Virus record (IMG/VR): IMGVR_UViG_3300042547_000361
Coordinates: 1 to 64,000 of that record
Source of the DNA: a virus
Reading direction: 5' to 3' (one strand)
Length of the DNA: 64,000 nt
In this document: positions 1 through 5,451 of the stretch, in pieces
Layout: every line of letters begins with the position of its first letter
How positions within the stretch are numbered: position 1 is the first letter of the stretch
Position numbers and translations under genes: made by a program
The notes under the pieces: model-generated
Databases searched by the model: none
Told to the model about the DNA's origin: nothing
Seen by the model: only the letters and a program-made list of their open reading frames with translations

Positions 1-250
1 TGGGGCCTTCATACACAATAGCGTCTCGTGCGGTTTCCGCTTTCCAAATCACATCATCCCAAGGCCACACACTAATCATTTCCCGCTCAATGATCGGGCC
101 ACCTTGCGCCCAGTTGGTTGAATAGTTGCCGTCGTCGGCTTCACGCATTCCGTCGATGTAGCTCTCTAATGTGTCCGGGCTTGCGCCCTCACACTTCGCC
201 ACCAGATAATTCAACTGGATCGGCGTTGTTTCACTTGTTTTGATCTGCAT
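1..250 (-). CDS. DUF2591/NinX-like phage protein, cut by the window edge
   Basis: The reading frame opens at an ATG at 248-250, directly behind an AGGAGAAAGCAA ribosome site, and runs off the left end after 83 residues. The peptide begins MQIKTSETTPIQLNYLVAKC and later reads YSTNWAQGGPIIERE. Both segments are typical of small DUF2591/NinX phage proteins, where a Ser/Thr-rich start is followed by a TDW/TNW..GPIIE block. The molecular role of that family is not settled. The start overlaps the end of the upstream gene by 20 bases, so translation is probably coupled. The C-terminus is missing, so length cannot be compared with the family. Confidence 0.6.
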   Translation of the reverse strand, partial: MQIKTSETTPIQLNYLVAKCEGASPDTLESYIDGMREADDGNYSTNWAQGGPIIEREMISVWPWDDVIWKAETARDAIVYEGP

Positions 251-386
251 TTGCTTTCTCCTCTAGTTGATAGTCTTTGTCTTGGTCGTACGCATCGGAC
301 GCTCTGTCGGCCAGCTCATCTTCTGCTTCGTCCCATGTGTAGCCTGCATCGAGCAGGCGCTGGCGCTGTAGGTACTCACTCGTCAT
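231..386 (-). CDS. Small acidic hypothetical protein (51 aa)
   Basis: Starts at ATG 384-386, which overlaps the final codons of the upstream gene (stop at 376-378), an arrangement that implies translational coupling. The product is rich in Asp and Glu (WDEAEDELADRASDAYDQD) and has no recognisable fold. A longer frame opening at 491 exists, but its extra 35 residues lie antiphase over the well-supported upstream gene, so the internal ATG is preferred. Function unknown. Confidence 0.5.
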   Translation of the reverse strand: MTSEYLQRQRLLDAGYTWDEAEDELADRASDAYDQDKDYQLEEKANADQNK

Positions 387-645
387 GGCGCGGGCAGTCG
401 TCGCTGCTGCACAGCCCATCGGCAATCTCTTGCGCATCCTCCAAGTCCCGAGCGCAGTGTGGGCAGGTCTGCGCTGGCGCGTACCGCTCAAACAGATGCC
501 CGAAGGCGTCGATCAGCAGCACTTGGTTTGTGCTGTCGGCACGGAAGTAGGCCAAGGCGATTGCCTCTGCGAACCCGCCGCCGTAGCGATCCATGTTGTG
601 CGCTGCCTTGTGCAGCTCGCTCTCGCTCATGTCATTTGCTTTCAT
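376..645 (-). CDS. Small phage protein with C-terminal zinc-ribbon-like cysteines
   Basis: An 89-residue protein started by ATG 643-645 behind AAGGAGAAAGCAA. The centre (YFRADSTNQVLLIDAFGHLF) matches a common small early phage protein type. The C-terminal third carries CPHC followed by C..DDC, four cysteines spaced like a small zinc ribbon. It overlaps the upstream 57-residue gene by 14 bases and the downstream one by 11. Metal binding is inferred from the cysteines; the role is unknown. Confidence 0.6.
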   Translation of the reverse strand: MKANDMSESELHKAAHNMDRYGGGFAEAIALAYFRADSTNQVLLIDAFGHLFERYAPAQTCPHCARDLEDAQEIADGLCSSDDCPRHDE

Positions 646-805
646 TTGCTTTCTCCTTGAAGTGGGCCTTGAACCATGCGCTGTCTACCGCCTCGCGTGC
701 TTGCTTGAGCGCCATCGGGTCGTTGTTTCTCAGGTGCTCAACGATGGGCCACGAGTTGAGCAGCACTTGCAGTGCGTCGTAAAGTTTCTTCTCAGTCTCA
801 GTCAT
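632..805 (-). CDS. Small hypothetical protein (57 aa)
   Basis: Opens at ATG 803-805 behind AAGGAGAAAGCAA and ends with TGA at 632-634. The translation starts MTETEKKLYDALQVLLNSWP and ends FKEKANESK. Those last residues are encoded by the ribosome-site cassette of the next gene, so the site doubles as coding sequence. The start overlaps the upstream stop as ATGA. The pattern is predicted helical and charged, with no recognised family. Confidence 0.6.
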   Translation of the reverse strand: MTETEKKLYDALQVLLNSWPIVEHLRNNDPMALKQAREAVDSAWFKAHFKEKANESK

Positions 806-984
806 TTGCTTTCTCCTTTCATTGCTTCTTCCACCATCTTGTGCGCTAGGTTCAGCGCCATGCCTGCGGCCACGAACGCGGCCACTCTTTCACCTCCAGT
901 GAACCGCTCGCAGTACTGCATCAGCGCCTCCATGTCCTCGGGTGTTGCGAACATGTTGTTCAGTCCTATCGGGTTCTCAGTCAT
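802..984 (-). CDS. Small hypothetical protein (60 aa)
   Basis: Two ATGs are possible, at 990 and 984. The one at 990 overlaps the upstream stop as ATGA but sits only two bases from GAGGAG; the one at 984 has normal eight-base spacing and is preferred. The product (MTENPIGLNNMFATPEDMEA...) has an alanine-rich helical middle and ends KGESK, encoded by the next gene's ribosome site. No function recognised. Confidence 0.6.
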   Translation of the reverse strand: MTENPIGLNNMFATPEDMEALMQYCERFTGGERVAAFVAAGMALNLAHKMVEEAMKGESK

Positions 985-986
985 TT

Positions 987-1151
987 TCATTGCTCCTCTT
1001 TGTAAATGTGATTGACGTACCAGTCCTTGTCGAGACTGCCTGGGTCTTTGTCTATCTCAGCCCATGCTAGGTCTTCAGCTTCGCTGGGGGTCTCGGCCTC
1101 TACCTCGATCTCAAGGAAGGCCATGCGTTTGAACTCAACGTAGTACTTCAT
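987..1151 (-). CDS. Small hypothetical protein (54 aa)
   Basis: ATG at 1149-1151 follows AAAAGGAGAAAGCAA; TGA at 987-989. The peptide begins MKYYVEFKRMAFLEIEVEAE and continues SEAEDLAWAEI. This strand-strand-helix order is typical of short early phage proteins that begin with a beta hairpin (compare the neighbour at 1165-1431, which begins MKQEYFVEVTD). The two may be distant paralogues. Function unknown. Confidence 0.6.
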   Translation of the reverse strand: MKYYVEFKRMAFLEIEVEAETPSEAEDLAWAEIDKDPGSLDKDWYVNHIYKEEQ

Positions 1152-1164
1152 TTGCTTTCTCCTT

Positions 1165-1431
1165 TTAAATAGTTTCTACGTGGAACATGCGCTCAGTTTG
1201 GTTGTCGTAGTGCTCGACGAACGCGCACACGCAGGCGTTGCGCCACGCCCACCTCTGCATATCGCCTGTGTCCCAGTCTTTGCGCACACCCCCTGCGTAG
1301 GGCAGGCGGCGCTCAACCTTACGCATCGCACCGCGCTCAGTGCTGGCGCTGACTTTGAACCGATGCACCCACGAGTAATTGGCCTCGCCGCCATAGGTGT
1401 CCGTGACCTCTACGAAATACTCTTGCTTCAT
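1165..1431 (-). CDS. Small hypothetical protein (88 aa)
   Basis: ATG at 1429-1431 is placed by an AAAGGAGAAAGCAA site. The protein has an N-terminal beta-hairpin-like stretch (EYFVEVTDTYGGEANYSWVH), a basic middle with KVERRLPYAGG, and aromatic residues near the end. No domain is recognised. It lies in the leftward small-gene series, 14 bases upstream of the next start. Confidence 0.6.
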   Translation of the reverse strand: MKQEYFVEVTDTYGGEANYSWVHRFKVSASTERGAMRKVERRLPYAGGVRKDWDTGDMQRWAWRNACVCAFVEHYDNQTERMFHVETI

Positions 1432-1447
1432 TTGCTTTCTCCTTTGG

Positions 1448-1762
1448 TTATGCTACTGAGCGCAGGGGTTGGGGGTTACTTCGGATAGCGGCGGCTGCAA
1501 TCGTTCTTCGTGCGTTGTCGCACTTGACCTCGTGGTTATCAAAGTCGGTCTGGTAGTCCGCTATATCCCGGTTAAAGGCCAGCGAGTGCGCGGCCAGCGC
1601 CTCTTTGAACTCAACTTCAGCCTTTTCTACGTCATCGGGGTGTTGGTCAAGGTCACAAACCATGCAGGTCTTGTACCAATCCAGCCCCGCAACACGCTCC
1701 AGCGACTTCTCAAAAGGCGTCAATGTGGCTTTGAATTCTTTCCATGCGATTTCGGTGTCCAT
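1448..1762 (-). CDS. Hypothetical helical protein (about 104 aa)
   Basis: A charged, helix-rich product with a CMVCD pair of cysteines and a long Glu/Ala/Lys stretch (DDVEKAEVEFKEALAAHSLA). ATGs at 1768 and 1762 are both possible. The first overlaps the upstream TGA but is three bases from GGAG; the second has normal spacing and is used here. Coiled-coil character is inferred from composition only. Confidence 0.6.
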   Translation of the reverse strand: MDTEIAWKEFKATLTPFEKSLERVAGLDWYKTCMVCDLDQHPDDVEKAEVEFKEALAAHSLAFNRDIADYQTDFDNHEVKCDNARRTIAAAAIRSNPQPLRSVA

Positions 1763-1764
1763 TT

Positions 1765-1986
1765 TCATCCTCTCCAGTAGTTGTCGAGCAGGCGCAGTGC
1801 TTCTGCCACGGTTGACGCTGCTTTGTCGAGCTGGTGGTGCACGACCTCCAGCTTGTGCTGCGCTGTGGTATTACCGGCCTCGTGCGCGGCAACGCCTTCG
1901 GTATGCACGATAGCCCTGGCTTGGTCTGCGGCTGCCCAGGCGGTGATGAGCGCCTGTGTAAGCGTCTCGTGGTTCTCCGGTGTCAT
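1765..1986 (-). CDS. Hypothetical helical protein (73 aa)
   Basis: The start is ATG 1984-1986 because an AAAAAGGAGAAAGCAA site sits right before it. A longer frame exists upstream, but it would run through two intergenic hairpins. The product (MTPENHETLTQALITAWAAA...) is Ala/His-rich and predicted as two helices. Its leader carries an 8 bp stem-loop at 2009-2035. Ends NYWRG at a TGA that overlaps the next gene start. Confidence 0.6.
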   Translation of the reverse strand: MTPENHETLTQALITAWAAADQARAIVHTEGVAAHEAGNTTAQHKLEVVHHQLDKAASTVAEALRLLDNYWRG

Positions 1987-2008
1987 TTGCTTTCTCCTTT
2001 TTACAAGT

Positions 2009-2035
2009 GCCGCACATTTGGTATGGCTGTGCGGC
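2009..2035 (-). promoter_or_regulatory. Stem-loop in the leader of the 73-aa gene
   Basis: Perfect 8 bp arms GCCGCACA (2009-2016) and TGTGCGGC (2028-2035) with an 11-base loop. It is followed in the leftward direction by TTGTAAAAAGGAGAAAGCAAATG. No U-run follows, so it is not a normal terminator. A transcript-stabilising or translation-control hairpin is more likely. The same hairpin-plus-leader arrangement recurs at 63552-63600. Confidence 0.4.
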
Positions 2036-2050
2036 TTGGCCATGTCGGGG

Positions 2051-2090
2051 ACTGGGGTGAAAAGTAACCCCAGAGAGATATCTCTCTGGG
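2051..2090. repeat. Overlapping inverted repeats, possible alternative hairpins
   Basis: ACTGGGGT (2051-2058) can pair with ACCCCAG (2067-2073). The same C-run is also the left side of a perfect 22 bp palindrome at 2069-2090 centred on AGAGAGATATCTCTCT. The two structures exclude one another. The first hairpin has a close copy at 3606-3629 and the palindrome core recurs three more times to 4239. This is the intergenic gap between two leftward genes. Confidence 0.5.
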
Positions 2091-2106
2091 ACAGAGACAC
2101 TGGTTG

Positions 2107-2844
2107 TCACAGCGACTGCCACTTAGCGGGCAGTGGCGCGTTTTTGGGTAGCCGCTCAAGGCGGTTTTTGGCTGCATGAATCTTTAATAGCTGTGCATCG
2201 ACGCGGTCAATGTCGAAGCTGTTCTTGACCAAGTTGCGCTCAACTTCGACGGTCTGCTGTGCGGTCTCCAGTTGGTTAATCAAGGCTTTGCGCCGGGCAC
2301 TGTGCGCTGCTCGGGACAGGCGGCGTTCGAACGGGGCTTTCTTCTTGCCTCGTGCTGGTGGCGGCAGCCTGTCGAACATGGCGGCAATGTCTTTGCGCTG
2401 CTTGATGGGTATGAAGTCCACCCAGAACGCGCCGTTGTTGGGTATGTGCCGCCCAAGCTCATCGTTGAGGAAGGCAACGAACTGCGCTGGCGTGTGCTCC
2501 CCGGCGTACTGCACTTTCTTTAACTTGTGTATGAGCGCAGCAATGCAGTTCTCGTACTGGCACAGCACGTTCCACCGAGCTTCGTCGTCCGGGGACTTCT
2601 TTAGCTGGGCCTTGAGTACTCGCACATTGGCCAGCTCAGTGCGAGCAGGGGCGAGCAGCTCTTTCCATGCGGCAAAGCCTATGGTCTTGTGGATCGAGAC
2701 CTTGCGCTGAGCTTCGCGCTGCTTGTAGACCTGCTGCATGATGCTCTCGGCTATGCCTTCGGGGTAGCGTAGCTTGACGGTCAGATGGGTGCGCAATCGG
2801 GCTGCGCTCATCTTCAACCACCGTGCTTTAAGGGCGTTTTCCAT
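2107..2844 (-). CDS. Hypothetical protein (245 aa)
   Basis: The largest gene of the left block. ATG 2842-2844 follows CAGGAGTTAAAGT, a good ribosome site. The product is strongly basic and helix-rich (MENALKARWLKMSAARLRTH...), with charged helices near residues 75-115 and 185-240. One segment (FVDFIPIKQRKDI-like, near residue 145) looks globular. No catalytic motif was recognised. Basic charge and early position would fit a nucleic-acid or host-takeover protein, but this is only inference. Confidence 0.65.
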   Translation of the reverse strand: MENALKARWLKMSAARLRTHLTVKLRYPEGIAESIMQQVYKQREAQRKVSIHKTIGFAAWKELLAPARTELANVRVLKAQLKKSPDDEARWNVLCQYENCIAALIHKLKKVQYAGEHTPAQFVAFLNDELGRHIPNNGAFWVDFIPIKQRKDIAAMFDRLPPPARGKKKAPFERRLSRAAHSARRKALINQLETAQQTVEVERNLVKNSFDIDRVDAQLLKIHAAKNRLERLPKNAPLPAKWQSL

Positions 2845-3073
2845 ACTTTAACTCCTGTTTTTGACCACTTTTTGGACGGATTTCAGAATCCGTCGCATAC
2901 TTTAACACATGGTTTGCGTGTCTGTGCCAGCCGCAAACCCGCATGAACACTAGCTTTGAGCCGTAGCTGCCGCAGTCATCCATGTATTTCAGAAAGGGCT
3001 TTAACCAAAGAGAATCTTTAAGAGATTTTTGCAGCACAGATTTGCAGGCGTGTGGTGTGCGCATATTAAACAT
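2828..3073 (-). CDS. Doubtful small ORF (81 aa) over a repeat region
   Basis: The frame from ATG 3071-3073 to 2828 has no good ribosome site and overlaps the start of the 245-aa gene by 17 bases. Part of it (MRVCGWHR...LKYATD) is matched by a similar peptide (MRVSGW...LKFATD) on the opposite strand at 3142. That match comes from an inverted DNA repeat, so it may reflect repeat DNA and not a gene. Kept at low confidence; otherwise 2846-3208 is non-coding. Confidence 0.25.
   Translation of the reverse strand: MFNMRTPHACKSVLQKSLKDSLWLKPFLKYMDDCGSYGSKLVFMRVCGWHRHANHVLKYATDSEIRPKSGQKQELKYGKRP
2875..2894. repeat. Small hairpin GACGGATT/AATCCGTC
   Basis: Perfect 8 bp arms with a TCAG loop, 30 bases upstream of the start of the 245-aa gene. 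It overlaps the outer end of a larger inverted repeat (2883-2945 with 3141-3204). In the leftward direction the sequence after it lacks a U-run, so a protein or RNA-structure role is likelier than termination. Confidence 0.35.
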
Positions 3074-3204
3074 TCTTTACTTACTTAATAGTTTTTTTAT
3101 AGATGGATAGATAGAGGCAAAAACGCGCCAAGCCAGCAACCATGCGGGTTAGCGGCTGGCGCTCATGTGAAAAACGGATGTTAAAGTTTGCGACGGATTT
3201 TTTT
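2883..3204. repeat. Long imperfect inverted repeat with about 195 bp between the arms
   Basis: The leftward strand of 2883-2945 and the rightward strand of 3141-3204 share CATGCGGGTT.GCGGCTGGC, then after a diverged middle TGTTAAAGT.TGCGACGGATT. By eye about two thirds of 62 positions agree. The space between holds no gene with good support. It could be an extruded structure, a divergent promoter pair or a duplicated leader; which one cannot be told from sequence alone. Confidence 0.45.
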
Positions 3205-3208
3205 GGTC

Positions 3209-3379
3209 TCATTGGTGAAACAACGGCAGTTGCTGCTGTTTGTTACGCCAAGCCTGCCATGCAAGGCGAGCTTGCCGGGCCTCGTCGATACGCCGCTGCT
3301 CTTGTGGGGGCAGCTTGGCGTACATCTCGTCCCTGATCTGGCGCAGGCGTTTGAGGTTGTGGTCTTTAATGGCGGACAT
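3209..3379 (-). CDS. Small basic hypothetical protein (56 aa)
   Basis: Chosen start ATG 3377-3379 (MSAIKDHNLKRLRQIRDEMY...) overlaps the end of the upstream gene by 14 bases. A longer frame to 3478 lies antiphase over that gene and is rejected. The product is a highly charged helix rich in Arg and Gln, ending QQQLPLF. That LPLF tail resembles a short beta-clamp-binding peptide (QLxLF type), but the match is loose. Confidence 0.5.
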   Translation of the reverse strand: MSAIKDHNLKRLRQIRDEMYAKLPPQEQRRIDEARQARLAWQAWRNKQQQLPLFHQ

Positions 3380-3587
3380 GGGTTGCCCGCATGGCGGCGT
3401 AAGCCTGCTGCTCAAGGAACCAGCGTTCCAGGGCGTTGACTGATGCCAGGGCTGTCTCCTCGCCCGTGCGGGTCTCAACGACGCGCCAGATGCAGAAGTC
3501 CGGGCGGTGCTCGCCGAGGGGCATCTCCTCGTAGAGAGAGAATTCTCTCTGGCCGATCTGAACGATGCCGGTGTGCTTGGTTGTCAT
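3366..3587 (-). CDS. Small hypothetical protein (73 aa)
   Basis: ATG 3585-3587 follows AGGAGAAACTTCC, a cassette shared with the gene at 3683-3874, which fixes the start. The product (MTTKHTGIVQIGQREFSLYE...) has a beta-rich first half and WRVVETRTGEETALASVNAL. The 16 bp palindrome at 3535-3550 is translated here as part of QREFSL. Function unknown. Confidence 0.6.
   Translation of the reverse strand: MTTKHTGIVQIGQREFSLYEEMPLGEHRPDFCIWRVVETRTGEETALASVNALERWFLEQQAYAAMRATHVRH
3535..3550. repeat. AGAGAGAATTCTCTCT palindrome, copy 2
   Basis: Perfect 16 bp palindrome inside the coding region of the 73-aa gene. Read leftward it is preceded by C like the other copies (centred near 2079, 3998 and 4231). 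It could be a binding site for a symmetric regulator. Confidence 0.5.
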
Positions 3588-3605
3588 GGAAGTTTCTCCT
3601 ATGAA

Positions 3606-3629
3606 ACTGGGGTGAAAGTTAACCCCAGT
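3606..3629. repeat. ACTGGGGT/ACCCCAGT hairpin
   Basis: Perfect 8 bp arms with an 8-base loop (GAAAGTTA), in the gap between two leftward genes. Closely matches 2051-2073 (loop GAAAAGTA). A third, partial copy (GGGGTGAAAC) lies near 3954. The loop conservation suggests a recognised element and not chance pairing. Confidence 0.45.
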
Positions 3630-3682
3630 CGGTTCGGGCAAGATTGCCCCCTGAGCCCTGCACGCAAGGCTCAGAGAGTTTC

Positions 3683-3874
3683 TTACTCCTTCTTGTGAAC
3701 GCGGGCGACCCTACGGTCGTCGCGCAGGATGCCACTCTCTGTGGCTGCAGCCTTACGTGCAAGGCCGCGCCACTCGGGCGCTAGGAACTCGAACTCATCC
3801 CCGTTGTAGGGGATGGTGATGGAAACCGTCTTGAGCGCCGGGCTGCCGATGCGGGTGAGTGTGACGTAACGCAT
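3683..3874 (-). CDS. Small hypothetical protein (63 aa)
   Basis: ATG 3872-3874 is preceded by AGGAGAAACTTCC, the same leader as the gene at 3366-3587, so the upstream in-frame ATG at 3952 is not used. The product starts MRYVTLTRIGSPALKTVSIT, looks like a small beta sheet, then has a basic helical tail ending VHKKE. No family recognised. Confidence 0.6.
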   Translation of the reverse strand: MRYVTLTRIGSPALKTVSITIPYNGDEFEFLAPEWRGLARKAAATESGILRDDRRVARVHKKE

Positions 3875-3990
3875 GGAAGTTTCTCCTGAAAATGGAAAGG
3901 TGAAGGGCGCAACGTGGGCTTTGTTGCGCTGGGTGGAAAAGTCGTTGGACAAGGGGTGAAACAGCGGGCCAGCCTGACCCGCTGTGATCG

Positions 3991-4006
3991 AGAGAGAAAT
4001 CTCTCT
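3991..4006. repeat. AGAGAGAAATCTCTCT near-palindrome, copy 3
   Basis: Arms AGAGAGA/TCTCTCT with a two-base mismatched centre, lying four bases past the stop of the 132-aa gene. Part of the four-copy family in the left region. Confidence 0.45.
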
Positions 4007-4010
4007 GAGG

Positions 4011-4409
4011 TCAGGCCACAGCCTTCAGAGCAGCTATGGCAGCAGCCAAGCTGTCGAACTGAGCAAGGTAGGCCTTGGCAGCAGCGCGGTGCTCGCGGCT
4101 GATACGAGTGCTGGCTTGCGGCTTGGCTACAGCGTCCGGTCGAACGACCATGTAGCGGAAGTCCGAAGACGCCCGGTCGATGGCCTTGATGTGCTCGGGC
4201 TTGGCACCAGCACCTTTGCCCTTAGAGAGAATTCTCTCTGGGGCTGCAAAACCCTGGCCCTCAAGGTGCCCGAGCATCCAGCGTTTGCGTAGGTCTGCCC
4301 GCTGCTCGGCGTCAGCGCCAACGTAAGCGGCATGGAAGGGGTCTGCGCCCTCCCTCATCTTGCGGGTTGTGCCTGCTACACGGGCTGCGTATTGTTCGAT
4401 GGTCAACAT
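4011..4409 (-). CDS. Hypothetical protein (132 aa), first gene of the leftward block
   Basis: ATG 4407-4409 follows CGGAGTACTTCC, close to the AGGAGAAACTTCC leader of two downstream genes; an upstream frame to 4457 is ignored. The product (MLTIEQYAARVAGTTRKMRE...) is Ala/Arg-rich and helical, ending QFDSLAAAIAALKAVA. It contains copy 4 of the palindrome (4224-4239) in frame. As first gene behind the leftward promoter it is probably expressed early. Function unknown. Confidence 0.6.
   Translation of the reverse strand: MLTIEQYAARVAGTTRKMREGADPFHAAYVGADAEQRADLRKRWMLGHLEGQGFAAPERILSKGKGAGAKPEHIKAIDRASSDFRYMVVRPDAVAKPQASTRISREHRAAAKAYLAQFDSLAAAIAALKAVA
4224..4239. repeat. AGAGAGAATTCTCTCT palindrome, copy 4
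   Basis: Perfect 16 bp palindrome within the coding region of the 132-aa gene, identical to copy 2 at 3535-3550. It translates as ERILS here but QREFSL in copy 2, so frame and peptide are not conserved while the DNA is. Confidence 0.5.
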
Positions 4410-4653
4410 GGAAGTACTCCGATCAATGGTTGAATACCGGAAGGGGCCAATCCCCAACCGATGCCTCTAGTTTACGGATGGGGACAATTTGGCACTGTCT
4501 GCAACAGCACAGCAGGGCCGTTTCTGACCCCCACCGTACCCCCACCAGCCCTTATTGACGGCGGCATGGCTACGTCACATGAACACTGTTTTGCACCCGC
4601 TACCACATCCCCCGTAATACCTACGTCTTACCTTTTACCCACCCCAAAAAATT

Positions 4654-4683
4654 TCTATAAAAATTTAGCATAATCTTTGTCTA
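4654..4683 (-). promoter_or_regulatory. Leftward sigma70-type promoter candidate
   Basis: On the leftward strand TAGACA (4678-4683) and TATAGA (4654-4659) are separated by 18 bp in an AT-rich patch. This would launch the early leftward block about 240 bases before its first gene. The -35 overlaps one arm of the inverted repeat at 4676-4695, which fits repression. The long leader (4410-4650) contains no other convincing gene. Confidence 0.4.
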
Positions 4684-4695
4684 ATGCTAGACAAA
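4676..4695. promoter_or_regulatory. Operator-like inverted repeat TTTGTCTA-ATGC-TAGACAAA
   Basis: Perfect 8 bp arms around a 4-base centre in the divergent control region, overlapping the leftward promoter candidate. The geometry suits a dimeric HTH repressor. Which protein binds is unknown; the HTH proteins at 52204 and 60241 are candidates. Confidence 0.45.
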
Positions 4696-4702
4696 TACAG
4701 GC

Positions 4703-4733
4703 AAAAAAAGACCCCGCCGGTTTCCCAGCGGGG
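4703..4733 (-). terminator. Leftward intrinsic terminator
   Basis: Read leftward: CCCCGC, then TGG, a GAAA tetraloop, CCG and GCGGGG (arms at 4712-4720 and 4725-4733 with one G-T pair), followed by TCTTTTTTT. It sits upstream of the leftward promoter candidate, so it would stop antisense transcription coming from the late region and would not end the early block. Confidence 0.6.
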
Positions 4734-4766
4734 CGCAATGGGGTTTCATTCCCAAGGAGAAAGCAA

Positions 4767-4850
4767 ATGCCTTGCGGCAACTGCCCGGCGCAGTGTATAG
4801 TATGCAGCATCGGTAAGCAAGGGCGCACGCCTAAACCCGCACATGCTTGA
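4767..4850 (+). CDS. Cys-rich microprotein (27 aa) heading the late region
   Basis: ATG 4767 follows CCAAGGAGAAAGCAA, the same cassette used by the early genes, and the frame ends TGA 4848-4850. The peptide begins MPCGNCPAQCIVCSIG and has four cysteines as C-x2-C-x3-C-x2-C, enough for one zinc or iron-sulfur site. Its last 8 bases overlap the start of the terminase small subunit gene, so it may also serve as a coupling leader. Not recognised as a known family. Confidence 0.55.
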   Translation: MPCGNCPAQCIVCSIGKQGRTPKPAHA

Positions 4851-5451
4851 TCACTTATTGGATTTTGAGCCAGATGTTGTCGCCAACAGCGACGCGGGCG
4901 CAGCCTTAGCTAAGCACACTGCAGCGCAAGTGATCGACGCGCAGGTATCCACCGCAGACTTCCTCGCCTCCTTGGGCTCCCCGGACACCGACACGGTAGT
5001 CTCAGCGCTTGAGCAGCGCACAGCCCGCGAAGCATTCAACGCTGTCGTCACCCAGGACGACGCGGCCCACCACAAGCTCGCCCAGATTGAAACCCCCGCA
5101 GCCGTGCGCCACCTTGTTGGTATGCTCACCGCATACGACTGGGAATTTGTACAGCAAGCCAAAGAACTGCGCGGGTACACGGTGGCCAAGCTGGTGGAAG
5201 AGACGCAGAACCCCAACGCAAACATCCGGCTCAAGGCGCTTGGGTTGCTTGGCAAGGTCACCGAGGTTGGGCTGTTCACAGACAAGATTGAGGTAAAGAA
5301 GACGGACCTCACGGAAGAAGAGATCGACAAAAAGCTCAAGGAGAAGCTGGCCAAGTTCATGGATATCACGGACATTGCGCCAGAAGATATAGAAGACGTA
5401 TGCCCTGTTGGGGAAAATCCTAGTGACGACCAACCCACCGCTGACGCCTGA
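4843..5451 (+). CDS. Terminase small subunit (putative)
   Basis: A 202-residue protein directly before the large terminase. The middle (residues 100-160) reads like small terminase subunits of related phages (EETQNPNANIRLKALGLLGK), followed by a Lys/Glu-rich helix and an acidic tail. It would recognise phage DNA and regulate the motor. The start ATG 4843 overlaps the microprotein stop and has no ribosome site of its own, implying reinitiation. Assignment is from position and this conserved block. Confidence 0.7.
   Translation: MLDHLLDFEPDVVANSDAGAALAKHTAAQVIDAQVSTADFLASLGSPDTDTVVSALEQRTAREAFNAVVTQDDAAHHKLAQIETPAAVRHLVGMLTAYDWEFVQQAKELRGYTVAKLVEETQNPNANIRLKALGLLGKVTEVGLFTDKIEVKKTDLTEEEIDKKLKEKLAKFMDITDIAPEDIEDVCPVGENPSDDQPTADA

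Noticed and set aside
1871-2122. Leftward frame with CGTCKK near the 73-residue gene
   Set aside because: It runs through the intergenic hairpins and the SD cassette in the wrong phase; only the ATG at 1986 has a proper leader.
3142-3336. Rightward 64-codon frame in the inverted-repeat region
   Set aside because: Starts in a repeat arm, runs antisense over the better supported 56-residue gene, and has no ribosome site.
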